A stretch of 64,000 nt of DNA, taken from Luteipulveratus mongoliensis (lineage in GTDB: Bacteria > Actinomycetota > Actinomycetes > Actinomycetales > Dermatophilaceae). This document shows, one piece after another, positions 62,677-64,000 of this stretch (position 1 is the first letter of the stretch; each line of letters begins with the position of its first letter). The translations under genes and the position numbers were made by a program. Under the pieces are notes generated by a model. It ran no database searches. It had not been told where the DNA came from and saw only the letters and a list, made by a program, of their open reading frames with translations. Location of the stretch: NCBI RefSeq assembly GCF_001190945.1, contig NZ_CP011112.1:2480001-2544000 (forward strand), read 5' to 3'.

Positions 62677-62780
62677 TGCGAACGCGGTGACGCTTTCCCG
62701 CCAGCGTCTGGTCATCTGCCGAGTGAAACTTGTTGTGGCTTCAGGGTATTGGAGCCGACACCAACGTCTCGGAGGATCAC

Positions 62781-63506
62781 ATGTCATCCATCGCTCTCGT
62801 CACTGGCGCCAACCGCGGACTCGGTCAGGCGACGGCAGTCGAGCTCGCGCGGCAAGGACACCTGGTGGTGATCGGTGGGCGCAATCCGGCGGCCGCAGCC
62901 TGTGCGGCGGAAGCCATCCGCGCCGATGGCTGGAGCGCCGAGTCGGTCGAGCTGGACGTTACCTCTAGGGAGACCGTCCTCGCCGCTGCCAAGGAGCTGC
63001 AGACGCGGCACGGTCGCGTGGACGTACTCATCAATAATGCGGGCGTGCTCCCGGAGATCGCGGCCGGCGGCGAGCACGACCTGGTCGACCTCGACGCGCT
63101 CGAGCAGACGTTCGCCGTCAACGTCATCGGTGCGGCGGTGGTGCTCGAGGCGTTCCTGCCGCTCGTCACCCAGAGTGACGCCGGACGCATCATCAACGTG
63201 TCGTCGCGGATGGGCTCGATGGCCGACCAGCTGGACCCGGAGTCGCCGTACTACGGGATGGTGCTGCCGGCGTACCAGGCCTCGAAGGCGGCGCTGAACA
63301 GCCTGACGATCGGGCTCAGCAAGCAGCTGGGCGGCAGCACGACGCGGGTGGTGTCCGTGTGCCCTGGATTCGTCCAGACCGACCTGACGCCCATCAGCCG
63401 AGAGCAGGCTCCGCTGACTGCGGCTCAGGCCGCGCAGACGGTGGTTGCGGCGCTGGACTCACCGTCCGGGACGTTCGTCGATGCGGACGGCGTCGTCCCT
63501 TGGTGA
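62781..63506 (+). CDS. Short-chain dehydrogenase/reductase
   Basis: A 241-aa NAD(P)-dependent SDR. The cofactor motif is VTGANRGLGQATAVELA, followed by LINNAGVLPE, the catalytic serine in INVSSRMGSM, and YxxxK in AYQASKAALNSLT. The NRGLG form and the LDVTSRE segment suggest a carbonyl reductase-like NADPH enzyme. A GGAGGA site at 62771-62776 fixes ATG 62781. It has its own upstream region after the M23 terminator. The substrate is unknown. Confidence 0.93.
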   Translation: MSSIALVTGANRGLGQATAVELARQGHLVVIGGRNPAAAACAAEAIRADGWSAESVELDVTSRETVLAAAKELQTRHGRVDVLINNAGVLPEIAAGGEHDLVDLDALEQTFAVNVIGAAVVLEAFLPLVTQSDAGRIINVSSRMGSMADQLDPESPYYGMVLPAYQASKAALNSLTIGLSKQLGGSTTRVVSVCPGFVQTDLTPISREQAPLTAAQAAQTVVAALDSPSGTFVDADGVVPW

Positions 63507-63511
63507 GGTGA

Positions 63512-63997
63512 TCAGTCGACGTACGGGGTGTGGTCGCCGCCCGCATGGATGCGCGCCTGTCGCAGGATCGCTTCCTGCGTGGCGGCGATCTGACCCCATG
63601 GGAGGTCATCCCAAGCGAACCACTCCGAGGTCTCGGACTCGTCGCTCAGCACGAGCTCGCCGTCGGCCAGGCGACCGATGAAGGCGACGGAGACGACCTG
63701 GCGCACATTGCCGTCCGGATAGGCAGCAATACGAGTGGGATTGGAGAAGACGCCGAGGAGCGAGTGCTCAGCGAGAGCGAGCCCGGTCTCCTCGAGGACC
63801 TCGCGATGCAGGGCGTGCGTGGCCGACTCATCACCGTCCACGCCGCCGCCGAACAGACCCCACAGTGCGCTGTCAGAGCGCCGTTCGAGGAGGACGCGAT
63901 CACCGGTGCCATCGAGCAGCACCACGCTGACACCGAGGCCGCGCGGCATGTTGGGCTCGGGCGCGGCCGGGTCATCGACGTGGAACGAGGCCGTCAT
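63512..63997 (-). CDS. Nudix hydrolase
   Basis: A 161-aa pyrophosphohydrolase. The Nudix box is intact: GGGVDGDESATHALHREV then LEETGL, with RExxEE-type metal ligands. The protein cleaves a nucleoside diphosphate linked to another group; the exact substrate cannot be assigned. The C-terminal region (SEWFAWDDLPWGQIAATQE) fits NUDIX proteins acting on modified or capped nucleotides. The stop is 6 bases from the convergent SDR stop. Its start codon lies three bases from the window end, so upstream signals are not visible. Confidence 0.9.
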   Translation of the reverse strand: MTASFHVDDPAAPEPNMPRGLGVSVVLLDGTGDRVLLERRSDSALWGLFGGGVDGDESATHALHREVLEETGLALAEHSLLGVFSNPTRIAAYPDGNVRQVVSVAFIGRLADGELVLSDESETSEWFAWDDLPWGQIAATQEAILRQARIHAGGDHTPYVD

Positions 63998-64000
63998 CGA

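Overview
The window is high-GC, gene-dense chromosomal DNA from an actinobacterium. The evidence is the gene order rpsB-tsf-pyrH-frr-cdsA-rlmN ... dxr-rseP-ispG ... proS, a mycothiol-dependent isomerase-type protein, a 13E12-type HNH protein, GTG/TTG starts and many ATGA/GTGA stop-start overlaps. The mix of families fits a Micrococcales-type soil or skin actinomycete, but family or genus cannot be settled from sequence reading alone. No rRNA, tRNA, insertion sequence, prophage or CRISPR array was found.

Layout. 0.1-8.1 kb: core translation, nucleotide and lipid genes (rpsB, tsf, pyrH, frr, cdsA, rlmN), with a secreted esterase and an LtrA-type membrane protein on the opposite strand between tsf and pyrH. 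8.1-42.7 kb: a long accessory block that separates rlmN from dxr, genes that are near neighbours in many actinobacteria. It holds a LysE-type exporter, small secreted proteins, a LOG-type hydrolase, an AAA ATPase coupled to an APH-like kinase, an APC permease, an orphan ATP-grasp enzyme, an AlkZ-like glycosylase and a glycosyltransferase. It also holds a 13E12/HNH gene behind a probable LexA box, two nucleotide-pool enzymes, a polyamine-type catabolic set (Lrp regulator, class III aminotransferase, aminobutyraldehyde-type dehydrogenase) wrapped around sdaA, and an efeO-efeB-acid phosphatase-cutC run. It ends with gabD and a three-gene cassette that looks like a type VII secretion substrate pair plus an EspG-like chaperone. 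42.7-47.5 kb: the core cluster resumes with dxr, the site-2 protease rseP, an LD-carboxypeptidase and ispG. 47.5-64 kb: acetyltransferase, DoxX-like and SnoaL-like genes, a FolP2-like protein, a divergent alpha-galactosidase/ROK pair, an AraC-DinB fusion, proS, a HAD protein, an unusual inositol-monophosphatase homologue, a TauE exporter, an M23 peptidase, an SDR and a Nudix hydrolase.

How the genes work together. dxr and ispG are two steps of the MEP isoprenoid pathway, and cdsA supplies CDP-diacylglycerol for phospholipids. The class III aminotransferase and the first dehydrogenase would take a diamine such as putrescine to 4-aminobutyrate, and gabD, 7 kb away, would finish the route to succinate. 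EfeO and EfeB handle iron and peroxide at the cell surface, without an EfeU permease in view. Several secreted cell-wall proteins (M23 peptidase, peptidoglycan-binding protein, SH3-like protein) have their own promoters and clear hairpin terminators.

The best candidate for a little-described system is the overlapping trio at 40311-42720. A 98-aa helical protein ends in a YxxxE export-like motif, a WXG-bearing 434-aa protein has a glycine-rich hydrophobic segment and a duplicated C-terminal motif, and an EspG-like protein follows. Other points worth checking are the LexA-like box upstream of the 13E12 gene, a phosphatase homologue that has lost two metal-binding aspartates, and paired inverted repeats in front of the esterase and M23 peptidase genes.
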